Source: Eubacteriales bacterium (lineage in GTDB: Bacteria; Bacillota; Clostridia; Lachnospirales; Lachnospiraceae). Taken from it: 41,789 nt of DNA. Both the position numbers and the translations under genes were made by a program. Where the stretch lies: positions 1 through 41,789 of the forward strand of contig JAUNAF010000012.1 of assembly GCA_030527715.1 (NCBI GenBank), written 5' to 3'. Shown here piece after piece: positions 18,026-25,741 of the stretch. Below the pieces are notes generated by a model, which saw nothing but the letters and a program-made list of their open reading frames with translations, did no database searches and was not told where the DNA came from. Every line of letters starts with the position of its first letter. The stretch's first letter is position 1.

Positions 18026-19519
18026 ATGGGTGATGTGATTTTAACAATGAAAGGGATCGATAAATCCTTCCCGGGTGTACATGCACTCGATCATGTAGAT
18101 CTTGAAGTGAGAAAAGGTGAAGTTCACGCACTGATGGGGGAGAACGGGGCTGGAAAATCCACTCTGATGAAGGTGCTGACCGGCATTTACAAAAAGGACG
18201 CCGGTACGATCATTTTCGAGGGAAAAGAAGTGGAGTTTGCGAATCCGAGAGAGGCACAGAGCCATGGAATCGTGATCGTACACCAGGAACTCAATATGCT
18301 GAATCATCTGACCGTAGCGCAGAATATTTTCATCGGACGCGAGAGTATGAGCGGAAAACTCATCAACGATGCGAAGATGAATGAGGAGGCAAAGAAGCTG
18401 TTTAAGCAGCTGAACATCGATATCGATCCGACGGAAAAGATGGGAAACCTTACCGTAGGAAAGCAGCAGATGTGCGAGATCGCCAAGGCAATCTCACATG
18501 AGGCCAAGGTCATCATTTTTGATGAACCGTCGGCAGCATTGACGGAAGCAGAGATCGAAGAGCTGTTCAAGATCATCCGGGATCTCAGGAAAAAGCAGCT
18601 CGGCATCGTGTATATCTCACACAGAATGGATGAGATCAAGGTGATCACTGACCGTGTGACGGTAATGCGTGACGGAGGCTATGTCGGCACACTGATCACA
18701 GAAGAGTGCACGAAAGATGACATCATCAGCATGATGGTCGGACGTGTCATCTACGAAGATCCGAAGACGGAGAGTGCTGTCCCGAAGGACGCTCCGGTAG
18801 TGCTGAAGGTGGAAAATCTCTGTGCCGGAAAGATGGTTCGGAATGTCAGCTTTGAACTCCGAAAGGGAGAGATCCTTGGATTCTCCGGTCTGATGGGGGC
18901 AGGTCGTACAGAGACAGCGAGAGCACTGTTCGGTGCAGATCCAAAGGACAGCGGAAAGATCTACATCAACGGAAAAGAGGTTGATATCAAAAGTCCGAGA
19001 GATGCGGTTGCTCACGGTATCGGATATCTTTCCGAGGATCGTAAACGATACGGTATCGTGGTCGGAAAGAGTGTCTCGGAGAATACGACGATGGCAAGCC
19101 TGCTGGAGTTTATGAAAGGCCTGTTTATCAATAAGAAAAAGGAGTCCAGCACGACAAAAGAGTATGTCGAGCTTCTGAAAACCAAGACACCGTCCGTGGA
19201 TCAGCTGGTGGTAAATCTGTCAGGAGGAAATCAGCAGAAAGTGGTCATTGCAAAGTGGCTGGTGAAAAACTGTGACATCCTGATCTTCGATGAGCCGACA
19301 CGCGGTATCGATGTAGGAGCAAAGAGTGAGATCTATCACCTGATGAACGAACTGGCTGCAGAAGGAAAGTCGATCATCATGATTTCCTCTGAAATGACCG
19401 AAATATTAAGAATGAGCGACCGGATTATTGTAATGTGTGAGGGCAGGAAAACCGGTGAGATCGATATCTCCGAGGCGACCCAGGAGCGGATCATGCATGC
19501 CGCAACGCTCAGAGATTAG
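18026..19519 (+). CDS. Sugar ABC transporter ATP-binding protein, copy 2 (MglA-type)
   Basis: A 497-residue double ATPase, the tandem paralogue of the protein at 15499, with the same motifs at the same positions. Substitutions between the copies are mostly conservative (Asp/Glu, Lys/Arg, Val/Ile), and none falls in Walker A, Walker B, the signatures or the H-loop VYISHRMDEIKVIT. It starts with ATG at 18026, preceded by GAGGTGAG. It is followed by its own permease after 12 bases, the same spacing as in the first pair, which points to duplication of the whole ATPase-permease unit. Confidence 0.96.
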   Translation: MGDVILTMKGIDKSFPGVHALDHVDLEVRKGEVHALMGENGAGKSTLMKVLTGIYKKDAGTIIFEGKEVEFANPREAQSHGIVIVHQELNMLNHLTVAQNIFIGRESMSGKLINDAKMNEEAKKLFKQLNIDIDPTEKMGNLTVGKQQMCEIAKAISHEAKVIIFDEPSAALTEAEIEELFKIIRDLRKKQLGIVYISHRMDEIKVITDRVTVMRDGGYVGTLITEECTKDDIISMMVGRVIYEDPKTESAVPKDAPVVLKVENLCAGKMVRNVSFELRKGEILGFSGLMGAGRTETARALFGADPKDSGKIYINGKEVDIKSPRDAVAHGIGYLSEDRKRYGIVVGKSVSENTTMASLLEFMKGLFINKKKESSTTKEYVELLKTKTPSVDQLVVNLSGGNQQKVVIAKWLVKNCDILIFDEPTRGIDVGAKSEIYHLMNELAAEGKSIIMISSEMTEILRMSDRIIVMCEGRKTGEIDISEATQERIMHAATLRD

Positions 19520-19531
19520 GAGGGGGAAGAG

Positions 19532-20542
19532 ATGGGAGATAATAACAAAAAAGGCAATGCTTTTACAAACAATCCGATCGTGAGAGCGATCGGTGTACAG
19601 AAGATCGTTGTTGTACTTGTAATTATTATACTTGCTCTGTTCTTCAGCGCAATGAGTCCGGCGTTCCGCAAATACCCGACTCTGGTCAGCCTGTTCGACT
19701 ATTCCTACTATATCAGCTTTATGGCGATCGGCGTAACGTTCTGTCTGATCACCGGAGGAAATGATCTTTCCATCGGAACCGGTATGATCTGTTATTCACT
19801 GTTTGGCGGATATCTGATCACAAAGATGCATGTGCCGGTGGCTGTGGGCATGGCAGCAACGATCCTCTTTGGAATGGCCATCGGAGTGATCAATGGATTT
19901 CTGGTAGCGGTTCTGGATATTCCGCCGTTTATTGCAACGCTTGGAACGATGATGGTGACACGAGGACTCGGTTCGATCGTCACCGGAGGAATGAGTATTT
20001 CCTGGCCGCCTGCAAATGCAGCGAACGGATGGTTCCGAAGCATCTTCAAGATCAAGGGGGATGGAAAGATGCTTCCGGTAGGCTTCCTTCTGGTACTGTT
20101 TCTGGTCATTGTCATGTCGATCTTTCTGAATAAGAGCAGACCTGGTCGATATATCATTGCGATCGGAAGCAATAAAGAGGCAACGAGACTGTCCGGCATC
20201 AAGGTCGTGAAATATCAGATGCTGGCTTACATTATTTCCGGATTTTTTGCGGGTCTGGCAGGAATCGCCTACGGTGCGACCTTCCAGTCGATCGCACCCG
20301 GTACCGGTGCAGGACTGGAGCTGGATGCAATTGCCGGAGCGATCATCGGCGGAACATCGATGACCGGAGGCGTCGGAACGATCTCTGGAACCCTGCTCGG
20401 TGTATTTGTCATGTCTCTTCTGAAGACCGGACTTCCATTCATCGGACTGCAGGCAAACTGGCAGCAGATCATTACCGGACTGGTTCTGATCGTTGCGATC
20501 TTCATCGATGTATTAAAGAACAAGAGAGCAGAGAGAAGATAA
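19532..20542 (+). CDS. Sugar ABC transporter permease, copy 2 (MglC/RbsC-type)
   Basis: A 336-residue membrane permease. Family marks are MAIGVTFCLITGGNDLSIG near residue 70, IGVINGFLVAVLDIPPFIATLG near 120, IAIGSNKEATRLSGIKV near 210 and IIGGTSMTGGVGTISG near 275. It has a longer polar N-terminus than copy 1 and a basic C-terminus (KNKRAERR). It directly precedes the only exported sugar-binding protein of the block, so it is the more likely partner of that protein. A mixed dimer with the first permease is also possible. Confidence 0.94.
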   Translation: MGDNNKKGNAFTNNPIVRAIGVQKIVVVLVIIILALFFSAMSPAFRKYPTLVSLFDYSYYISFMAIGVTFCLITGGNDLSIGTGMICYSLFGGYLITKMHVPVAVGMAATILFGMAIGVINGFLVAVLDIPPFIATLGTMMVTRGLGSIVTGGMSISWPPANAANGWFRSIFKIKGDGKMLPVGFLLVLFLVIVMSIFLNKSRPGRYIIAIGSNKEATRLSGIKVVKYQMLAYIISGFFAGLAGIAYGATFQSIAPGTGAGLELDAIAGAIIGGTSMTGGVGTISGTLLGVFVMSLLKTGLPFIGLQANWQQIITGLVLIVAIFIDVLKNKRAERR

Positions 20543-20547
20543 AAATG

Positions 20548-20575
20548 ATATGTACCGCATGGGGGCGGATCATAT
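20548..20575 (+). other. Stem-loop between permease and sugar-binding protein genes
   Basis: Two stacked stems, 20548-20552 with 20571-20575 and CCGC (20555-20558) with GCGG (20565-20568), separated by a small internal loop. No T run follows, so it may protect or process the downstream message and is unlikely to be a terminator. A TATAAT at 20585-20590 lacks a matching -35. Confidence 0.4.
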
Positions 20576-20612
20576 ATAAAACTATATAATATTTTAAAAG
20601 GAGGACTTACAC

Positions 20613-21689
20613 ATGACAAAGAAAGCGATTATGACAGCAGCACTCGCAGCAGCAATGCTTGGTTCTACGATCGGAGCAGCAACCGTATCTGCTGAGGACT
20701 ACTCAGATGTGAACATCGAGATCATTTCCAAGGGCTTCCAGCATCAGTACTGGCAGGCAGTTCTGCTCGGCGCAAACAATAAGGCAGCAGAGCTTGGATG
20801 TACGATCAACTTTGTCGGACCGAACTCTGAGTCTGATATCGCAGATCAGGTACAGATGCTCGATTCCGCGATCAACGCATCTCCGAGTGCGATCGGTCTT
20901 GCAGCTCTTGATACAGAGGCATGCCTTGACTCTATCGGCAAAGCTCAGGCAGCCGGCATACCGATCATCGGTTTTGACTCAGGTGTACCGGGTGCTCCGG
21001 AAGGCGCTATCTGGGCAAACGCAGCTACAGATAACTATGCAGCAGGTGAGCTTGCAGCAGAGAAGACTTATGAGGCAATCAAAGACAGAATCCCGACAGA
21101 CGGTACCGTAGTTCGTATCGGTATCCTGGCTCAGGATGCAACCGGTGAGTCAGTAGTTAACCGTGGTCTTGGATTCATCGATAAGATGGCTGAGTTCCTG
21201 AAGGCTGACGGACATTCCGTTAAACTGGAAGGTAATGACAAATATGTAAATGATGCAACCTGTGAGACCTCTGATGATGCTGACGTTATCATCGAGACTC
21301 TGGTTCCGTCCGCAGTTACTTCTGAGCTGTCTGCGATCGACTGCCAGACCCTGCTGAACAAAGATGATATTATCGCAATCTACGGTTCCAACCAGCACTC
21401 CGGCGAGGCTATGGTTACCGGTAATGAGAACCTTATGAAGTTCGGTCAGGACGAAGGACAGATCATCGGCGTTGCATTTGACTCCGGCGCAGTTATCAAG
21501 GCTGCAGTTGCTGACGGTACCTTCATCGGTGCAGTTACCCAGGCTCCGGTATCCATCGGTGAGCACGTTGTTGAGCTGGCTTGCAAGGCTGCACACGGCG
21601 AGGATGTAGCAGACGTTGACACTGGCTGCCAGTGGTATACCGCAGAGAATATGGAAGATCCGGAGATCGCTCCGAACCTGTATGACTAA
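20613..21689 (+). CDS. Sugar ABC transporter substrate-binding protein
   Basis: A 358-residue Peripla_BP_4-type sugar-binding protein, probably the ligand receptor of the two-permease importer. A signal peptide (about residues 1-27, ending TVSA) has no lipobox cysteine. Binding-fold marks are IEIISKGFQHQYWQAVLLGA near residue 35, DQVQMLDSAINASPSAIGLAALD near 80, and GIPIIGFDSGVPGAP near 110. The C-terminal part (IGVAFDSGAVIKAAVADGTFIGAVTQAP) is also typical. A strong AAAAGGAGG (20596-20604) lies 8 bases before the ATG. The codon choice (more GCT, GTT, GAG) looks tuned for high expression, as in the amino acid binding protein. Confidence 0.94.
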   Translation: MTKKAIMTAALAAAMLGSTIGAATVSAEDYSDVNIEIISKGFQHQYWQAVLLGANNKAAELGCTINFVGPNSESDIADQVQMLDSAINASPSAIGLAALDTEACLDSIGKAQAAGIPIIGFDSGVPGAPEGAIWANAATDNYAAGELAAEKTYEAIKDRIPTDGTVVRIGILAQDATGESVVNRGLGFIDKMAEFLKADGHSVKLEGNDKYVNDATCETSDDADVIIETLVPSAVTSELSAIDCQTLLNKDDIIAIYGSNQHSGEAMVTGNENLMKFGQDEGQIIGVAFDSGAVIKAAVADGTFIGAVTQAPVSIGEHVVELACKAAHGEDVADVDTGCQWYTAENMEDPEIAPNLYD

Positions 21690-21727
21690 TCCGCGGGAAA
21701 ACGTATACGAAACAAAAATATTGGCAT

Positions 21728-21790
21728 AATAGAATAACTCCTAAGAAGCAGCAGCATAAATGCTGTGAACCAATTCTATTGTCATGAATG
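21728..21790. repeat. Inverted repeat sharing a 16-base piece with the repeat near 25637
   Basis: AATAGAAT (21728-21735) is inverted at 21773-21780 around a smaller CAGCA/TGCTG hairpin. The 16 bases at 21773-21788 are the exact reverse complement of 25631-25646. This may be a degraded copy of an intergenic palindromic repeat family. Confidence 0.45.
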
Positions 21791-21792
21791 TA

Positions 21793-21828
21793 AGACAGGG
21801 CAGGGATCTTCGGATTCCTGCTCTGTCT
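21793..21828 (+). terminator. Stable UUCG hairpin, probable end of the sugar operon
   Basis: A 16-base-pair stem (21793-21808 with 21813-21828, two G-U pairs) is closed by a TTCG tetraloop. No T run follows, so it may act as a 3' end stabiliser or processing stop instead of a classical intrinsic terminator. Confidence 0.55.
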
Positions 21829-21899
21829 GTATATATAAAAAACACACGATGAAACAAAGAAAAATATGTGTAATTTGACGAACAAATGACGGGCGTGCG

Positions 21900-21928
21900 T
21901 TGACATATATCCCTGCACAGGATATAAT
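21900..21928 (+). promoter_or_regulatory. Perfect consensus sigma-A promoter
   Basis: TTGACA (21900-21905) and TATAAT (21923-21928) are separated by 17 bases. Transcription would start near 21935 and give a leader of about 110 bases before the iron alcohol dehydrogenase gene. Confidence 0.9.
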
Positions 21929-22046
21929 CAGAACAGACAATTTCGGAGAAGAACACGGGGATTTTAGGAAAGAGATCCCGGCAGAAAGAACGATGAATCA
22001 TGTAAAAATTGTCCGAAACGGGGACAGCAAAAATAAGGAGGAAATT

Positions 22047-23231
22047 ATGTACGTAAATTTTGAGTATTACACACCGACGAAAGTGATTTTCGGCAAGGAA
22101 GCAGAGAAGCAGACAGCTGCACAGGTAAAACGCTTTGGAGGCACTAAGGTGCTGCTGCATTACGGCGGAGGTTCGGTGGTGCGTTCCGGACTGCTTGACC
22201 GTATCAAGGCATCTCTGGATGAGGAGAAGATCGCATATGTTGAACTGTCAGGAGTAGTTCCGAATCCGCATCTGGATAAGGTGTATGAGGGTATCGAGCT
22301 CTGCAAAAAAGAGGGGGTGGACTTCATCCTTGCGATCGGCGGAGGTTCTGTCATCGATTCTTCCAAAGCGATCGGCTACGGTGTGGCAAATGAGGGAGAT
22401 GTGTGGGATTTCTTTGACCACAACAGAGAAGCAAAAGCCTGCCTTCCGCTCGGAGCAGTGCTGACCATCGCTGCTGCCGGAAGTGAGATGAGCAACGGCT
22501 GCGTTATCACGAATGAGAAAAACGGCCAGAAGCGTGCGTATGACAATGATGTATGCAGAGCGAAGTTCGCGATCATGAATCCGGAGCTGACCATGACTCT
22601 TCCGGATTATCAGACAGCGAGCGGATGCGCGGACATCATCATGCATTCCATGGAGCGTTATTTCAATCAGAACGACAACTATGAGATGACAGACGTGATC
22701 AGTGAGGCACTGATGCGCAATGTTATGAAGTACGCAAGAATTCTGGCTAAGGAGCCGGACAACTATAAAGCGAGAGCAGAAGTTATGTGGGCAGGAAGTC
22801 TCTCCCATAACGGACTTACCGGCTGCGGTACAGACAACGGTGACTGGGCATGCCACAATATGGAGCATGAGGTAGGCGGAATGTTCAATGTAGCACATGG
22901 TGCAGGTCTGGCATCTCTGTGGGGAAGCTGGGCACGCTATGTACACCATGCAGCGATGGATCGTTTTGAAAAATTTGCACTGAATGTCACCTGCGTAGAG
23001 CCGGGAGCAGATGCTGAGGAGACCATAGAGCGCGGTATTCGTGCAATGGAGCAGTTCTACCATGATATCAACATGCCGACTTCTCTGAAAGAGCTCGGCG
23101 TGGAGCCGACAGCAGAGCAGATCGAAACGATGGCTCACGGCTGTGAAGTGGCCTGCGGTGGAGCTGCCGGATGCATCATTCCGCTGAAGACCGCAGACAT
23201 GATCAAGATCTACGAGATGGCCAGAGGCTGA
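22047..23231 (+). CDS. Iron-containing alcohol dehydrogenase (butanol dehydrogenase/YqhD-like)
   Basis: A 394-residue NAD(P)H-dependent alcohol/aldehyde oxidoreductase of family III. The cofactor loop is LAIGGGSVIDSSKAI (residues 96-109). The predicted iron ligands by alignment to YqhD are Asp196, His200, His270 and His284, all present (ADIIMHSMERYF; ACHNMEHEVGG; NVAHGAGLA). The start at 22047 was chosen for AAGGAGG (22035-22041), 5 bases upstream; longer in-frame starts run back into the promoter. It is first in a three-gene unit with a HisA-type isomerase and a sugar kinase. Substrate is unknown; reduction of aldehydes is typical. Confidence 0.93.
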   Translation: MYVNFEYYTPTKVIFGKEAEKQTAAQVKRFGGTKVLLHYGGGSVVRSGLLDRIKASLDEEKIAYVELSGVVPNPHLDKVYEGIELCKKEGVDFILAIGGGSVIDSSKAIGYGVANEGDVWDFFDHNREAKACLPLGAVLTIAAAGSEMSNGCVITNEKNGQKRAYDNDVCRAKFAIMNPELTMTLPDYQTASGCADIIMHSMERYFNQNDNYEMTDVISEALMRNVMKYARILAKEPDNYKARAEVMWAGSLSHNGLTGCGTDNGDWACHNMEHEVGGMFNVAHGAGLASLWGSWARYVHHAAMDRFEKFALNVTCVEPGADAEETIERGIRAMEQFYHDINMPTSLKELGVEPTAEQIETMAHGCEVACGGAAGCIIPLKTADMIKIYEMARG

Positions 23232-23255
23232 TAAAATTATACGGAGGTAGGCAGA

Positions 23256-24038
23256 ATGCAGTTTCGCCCATGCATTGATATTCATAACGGAAAGGTAAAG
23301 CAGATCGTCGGAGGGTCTCTTCTGGATCAGGGGGATTATGCGCAGGACAATTTTGTCTCAGAGCAGGATGCGGCATTTTTTGCAGAGCTTTACCGCAGGG
23401 ACGGATTGAAAGGCGGACACATCATTCTGCTGAATCCGAAAAGCTCTGAGTATTACGGGCAGACAAAGGCGCAGGCTGAGCTTGCACTGCATACATGGCC
23501 CGGAGGTCTCCAGATCGGCGGAGGGGTTACAGCTGAAAATGCTGCTGAGTGGCTGGAGCACGGCGCCTCACATGTGATCGCAACAAGCTATGTATTCTCG
23601 GACGGACGGTTTCAGGAACAGCATCTGCAGCAGCTGGAGGCGGAGGTCGGAAAAGAGCATCTGGTTCTGGATCTCAGCTGTCGCAGAAGAGGGGAAGATT
23701 ACTGGATCGTCACTGACCGCTGGCAGAAATTTACAGAGGTACGTCTGACACATGAGATCATGACCCAGCTGTCCTCGCACTGCGATGAATTTCTGATCCA
23801 TGCAGTGGATGTGGAAGGCAGAGCAAACGGAATTGAAAAGGAGCTTGTTGAAATGCTCGGAAACTGGAGCGGAGCCGCTGTCACCTATGCCGGCGGTGTC
23901 GGGTCCTTCGAGGATCTGGAAGAACTGTATCGTCTCGGAAAAGGAAAGCTCAATGTGACGATCGGAAGTGCACTGGATCTGTTCGGCGGCCCGATGCAGT
24001 ACAGAAAAGTGCTGCAGACAATAAAGGAAAAGAGGTAA
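23256..24038 (+). CDS. hisA: HisA-type phosphoribosyl isomerase, eukaryotic form
   Basis: A 260-residue TIM-barrel protein. HisA (ProFAR isomerase) performs an Amadori rearrangement in histidine synthesis. This sequence follows the form known from yeast His6 and plants: FRPCIDIHNGKVKQIVGGSL at the start, LQIGGGVTAENAAEWLEHGASHVIATSYVF (split here across residues 88-115), LVLDLSCRR, FLIHAVDVEGRANGI and VTYAGGVGSFEDL. The catalytic aspartates of CIDIH and HAVDVEG are present. Ordinary bacterial HisA begins quite differently. No other his gene is in the window. It is 24 bases after the alcohol dehydrogenase and 3 before the kinase. Confidence 0.88.
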   Translation: MQFRPCIDIHNGKVKQIVGGSLLDQGDYAQDNFVSEQDAAFFAELYRRDGLKGGHIILLNPKSSEYYGQTKAQAELALHTWPGGLQIGGGVTAENAAEWLEHGASHVIATSYVFSDGRFQEQHLQQLEAEVGKEHLVLDLSCRRRGEDYWIVTDRWQKFTEVRLTHEIMTQLSSHCDEFLIHAVDVEGRANGIEKELVEMLGNWSGAAVTYAGGVGSFEDLEELYRLGKGKLNVTIGSALDLFGGPMQYRKVLQTIKEKR

Positions 24039-24041
24039 AAC

Positions 24042-24929
24042 ATGAAGGTACTGAATTATGGATCACTGAATCTGGATTACGTATATACGGTAGATCATAT
24101 CGTGCAGGGCGGAGAGACCATTCTCTCAGAGAAGGTCGAGACATTCTGCGGCGGAAAGGGAATGAACCAGTCGATCGCACTGGCGAAAGCCGGTCTTCCG
24201 GTATACCATGCTGGAATCGTCGGTGAAGAGGGAGATTTTCTTCTGGATACCTGCAGAGAGTACGGAGTAGATACCACCTATATCCGCAAGCTTCCGGCAA
24301 AGGGCGGCCATACGATGATCCAGGTAGACAAAAACGGACAGAACTGCATCATTCTTTACGGCGGAACCAACCGTATGCAGACGAAGGAAAGCATCGATGA
24401 GACACTGGCAGATTTCGGTGAGGGAGACTATCTGGTGCTCCAGAATGAGATCAATCTGCTGGGTTACATTATCGACAGAGCTTATGAGAAAAAGATGAAG
24501 ATCGTGCTGAATCCGTCCCCGTTTGATGCAGGGCTGGATGCGTGTGATATGACTAAGGTCAGCCTGTTCCTCTTGAATGAGATCGAGGGAGAACAGTTTA
24601 CAGGCACTGCAGATCCGGATGAGATCCTGGCAAAGCTTCATGAGCTCTTCCCGAAGGCTGAGTTCGTGCTGACGCTCGGAAGCAGAGGTGCAGTTTATTC
24701 AGACGGCAGTCAGAAGGTATTTCAGGATATCTTTAAGGTAAAAACTGTCGATACGACTGCGGCAGGCGATACCTTCACGGGATTCTTCCTGGCATCGACC
24801 GCGGCAGGAAAGAGCCCGGCAGAGGCGCTGAGGATCGCAGCCAAGGCATCCTCCATCGCAGTGGGAAGACAGGGAGCAGCTCCGTCGATTCCGACACTTG
24901 AGGAAGTAATGGCAAGTCTGCAGGCTTAA
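24042..24929 (+). CDS. PfkB family carbohydrate kinase, ribokinase-like
   Basis: A 295-residue sugar kinase. PfkB signature 1 is FCGGKGMNQSIALAKAG (about residues 35-51), and signature 2 is VDTTAAGDTFTGFFLAS near residue 240 with the catalytic base Asp243. The start YGSLNLDYVYTVDHIVQGGET and the DTTAAGDTF form are closest to ribokinase. It phosphorylates a sugar or nucleoside at a terminal hydroxyl using ATP. It is almost contiguous with the HisA-type gene (3 bases apart), so it is surely co-transcribed. Whether its substrate relates to imported sugar from the upstream ABC block is not known. Confidence 0.92.
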   Translation: MKVLNYGSLNLDYVYTVDHIVQGGETILSEKVETFCGGKGMNQSIALAKAGLPVYHAGIVGEEGDFLLDTCREYGVDTTYIRKLPAKGGHTMIQVDKNGQNCIILYGGTNRMQTKESIDETLADFGEGDYLVLQNEINLLGYIIDRAYEKKMKIVLNPSPFDAGLDACDMTKVSLFLLNEIEGEQFTGTADPDEILAKLHELFPKAEFVLTLGSRGAVYSDGSQKVFQDIFKVKTVDTTAAGDTFTGFFLASTAAGKSPAEALRIAAKASSIAVGRQGAAPSIPTLEEVMASLQA

Positions 24930-24975
24930 AGACTGCAATAATACCATAAAATATATTCTGCAAGAAAAATATTTG

Positions 24976-25004
24976 TTGAATATGCACAGGAAATATGCTA
25001 CAAT
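24976..25004 (+). promoter_or_regulatory. Sigma-A promoter for hpf
   Basis: TTGAAT (24976-24981) and TACAAT (24999-25004) are separated by 17 bases, about 50 bases before the hpf start. Confidence 0.75.
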
Positions 25005-25053
25005 CATTCCAAGGAGTAAATACTTCTAATAACCTATAAAGGGGGCCTGTCCT

Positions 25054-25584
25054 ATGAAGTTTACCATCAGCGGAAAAAATATTGCGATTACCGAAGGTTT
25101 GAAGAGCAGCGTTATCGAGAAGCTGAGTAAGCTGGAAAGGTATTTCACACCTGACACAGAAGTCATTGTCACCATGAGTGTTGAGAAGGATCGTCAGAAG
25201 ATCGAGGTTACCATCCCGGTAAAGGGCAACATCATCCGTTCGGAGCAGGTGAGCAGTGATATGTATGTCTCCATCGACCTTGTGGAAGAGGTCATTGAGA
25301 GACAGCTGAGAAAGTATAAAACCAAACTGATCGCAAGACATCAGGATGGCAGCAATTTCCGCAAGGAGTTCATCGAGAGAGAGGAGCCGGTGGAGGCTGA
25401 GGAGATCACCATCACCAGAAGCAAACATTTTGAAAAGAAGCCGATGTATCCGGAAGATGCCTGCCTGCAGATGGAGCTGCTTGGACATGATTTCTTCGTT
25501 TTCATGAATGCAGAGACCGAGGAAGTGAATGTCGTATATAAGAGAAAGGGCAATACCTACGGACTGATCGAGCCGGAAGGATAA
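25054..25584 (+). CDS. hpf: Ribosome hibernation promoting factor, long form
   Basis: A 176-residue protein of the HPF/RaiA family, which binds the decoding region of idle 30S subunits. The N-terminal S30AE domain (about 1-100) opens with MKFTISGKNIAITEGLKS. The C-terminal domain (about 118-176, RSKHFEKKPMYPEDAC to the end) mediates 100S dimer formation and defines the long form of Firmicutes. AAAGGGGG is the ribosome binding site. It is monocistronic, with its own promoter and terminator, just upstream of secA, a common clostridial arrangement. Confidence 0.95.
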   Translation: MKFTISGKNIAITEGLKSSVIEKLSKLERYFTPDTEVIVTMSVEKDRQKIEVTIPVKGNIIRSEQVSSDMYVSIDLVEEVIERQLRKYKTKLIARHQDGSNFRKEFIEREEPVEAEEITITRSKHFEKKPMYPEDACLQMELLGHDFFVFMNAETEEVNVVYKRKGNTYGLIEPEG

Positions 25585-25603
25585 TTGATATATCTGAATT
25601 TTG

Positions 25604-25632
25604 GAGAAGACCCGGAAGGGTCTTCTCTTTTT
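25604..25632 (+). terminator. Intrinsic terminator of hpf
   Basis: A perfect 10-base-pair stem (25604-25613 with 25618-25627) with a GGAA loop is followed by TTTTT. Confidence 0.92.
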
Positions 25633-25671
25633 CATGACAATAGAATGTTCGCGGAGCGTGCATTCTATTGT
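25631..25671. repeat. Long palindromic repeat after the hpf terminator
   Basis: ACAATAGAATG (25637-25647) is perfectly inverted at 25661-25671 around an inner CGC/GCG stem with a GGA loop. Positions 25631-25646 match the complement of 21773-21788. It looks like an intergenic repeat of the REP type, but only the two related sites are visible here. Confidence 0.5.
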
Positions 25672-25706
25672 TTATATTACCCTTCGGGTGGATTTGGATA
25701 AACGAC

Positions 25707-25735
25707 TTGAGTTTCTTGCCATAAAGTGGTATGAT
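25707..25735 (+). promoter_or_regulatory. Sigma-A promoter for secA
   Basis: TTGAGT (25707-25712) and TATGAT (25730-25735) are separated by 17 bases. Transcription would begin near 25742, about 125 bases before the chosen secA start. Confidence 0.75.
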
Positions 25736-25741
25736 TAAACT

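Larger units (their letters stand above)
21690..22046 (+). other. Intergenic region with hairpins, promoter and leader
   Basis: This 357-base gap holds no gene I can support. It contains an inverted repeat at 21728-21780, a stable UUCG hairpin at 21793-21828, a consensus promoter at 21900-21928, and a leader of about 110 bases before the alcohol dehydrogenase start. A weak in-frame ATG at 21993 lacks a good ribosome binding site. Confidence 0.7.

Noticed and set aside
15499..19519. Recent gene conversion or assembly duplication of the two sugar ATPase genes
   Set aside because: About half of the shared codons compared differ synonymously, so the copies are old and genuinely distinct.
21900..22046. 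A 49-residue N-terminal extension of the iron alcohol dehydrogenase
   Set aside because: Its first codon is the -35 element of a perfect promoter, so it would not be transcribed; ATG 22047 has a strong ribosome binding site.
22248..23285. A 345-codon open frame on the - strand opposite the iron alcohol dehydrogenase
   Set aside because: It lacks a ribosome binding site and has the Cys/His/Arg-rich, domain-less composition of an antisense shadow, while the + strand gene has intact metal ligands.
24775..25635. A 286-codon - strand open frame across the kinase end, hpf promoter and hpf
   Set aside because: It runs through a promoter and two well-supported + strand genes and shows no recognisable domain.
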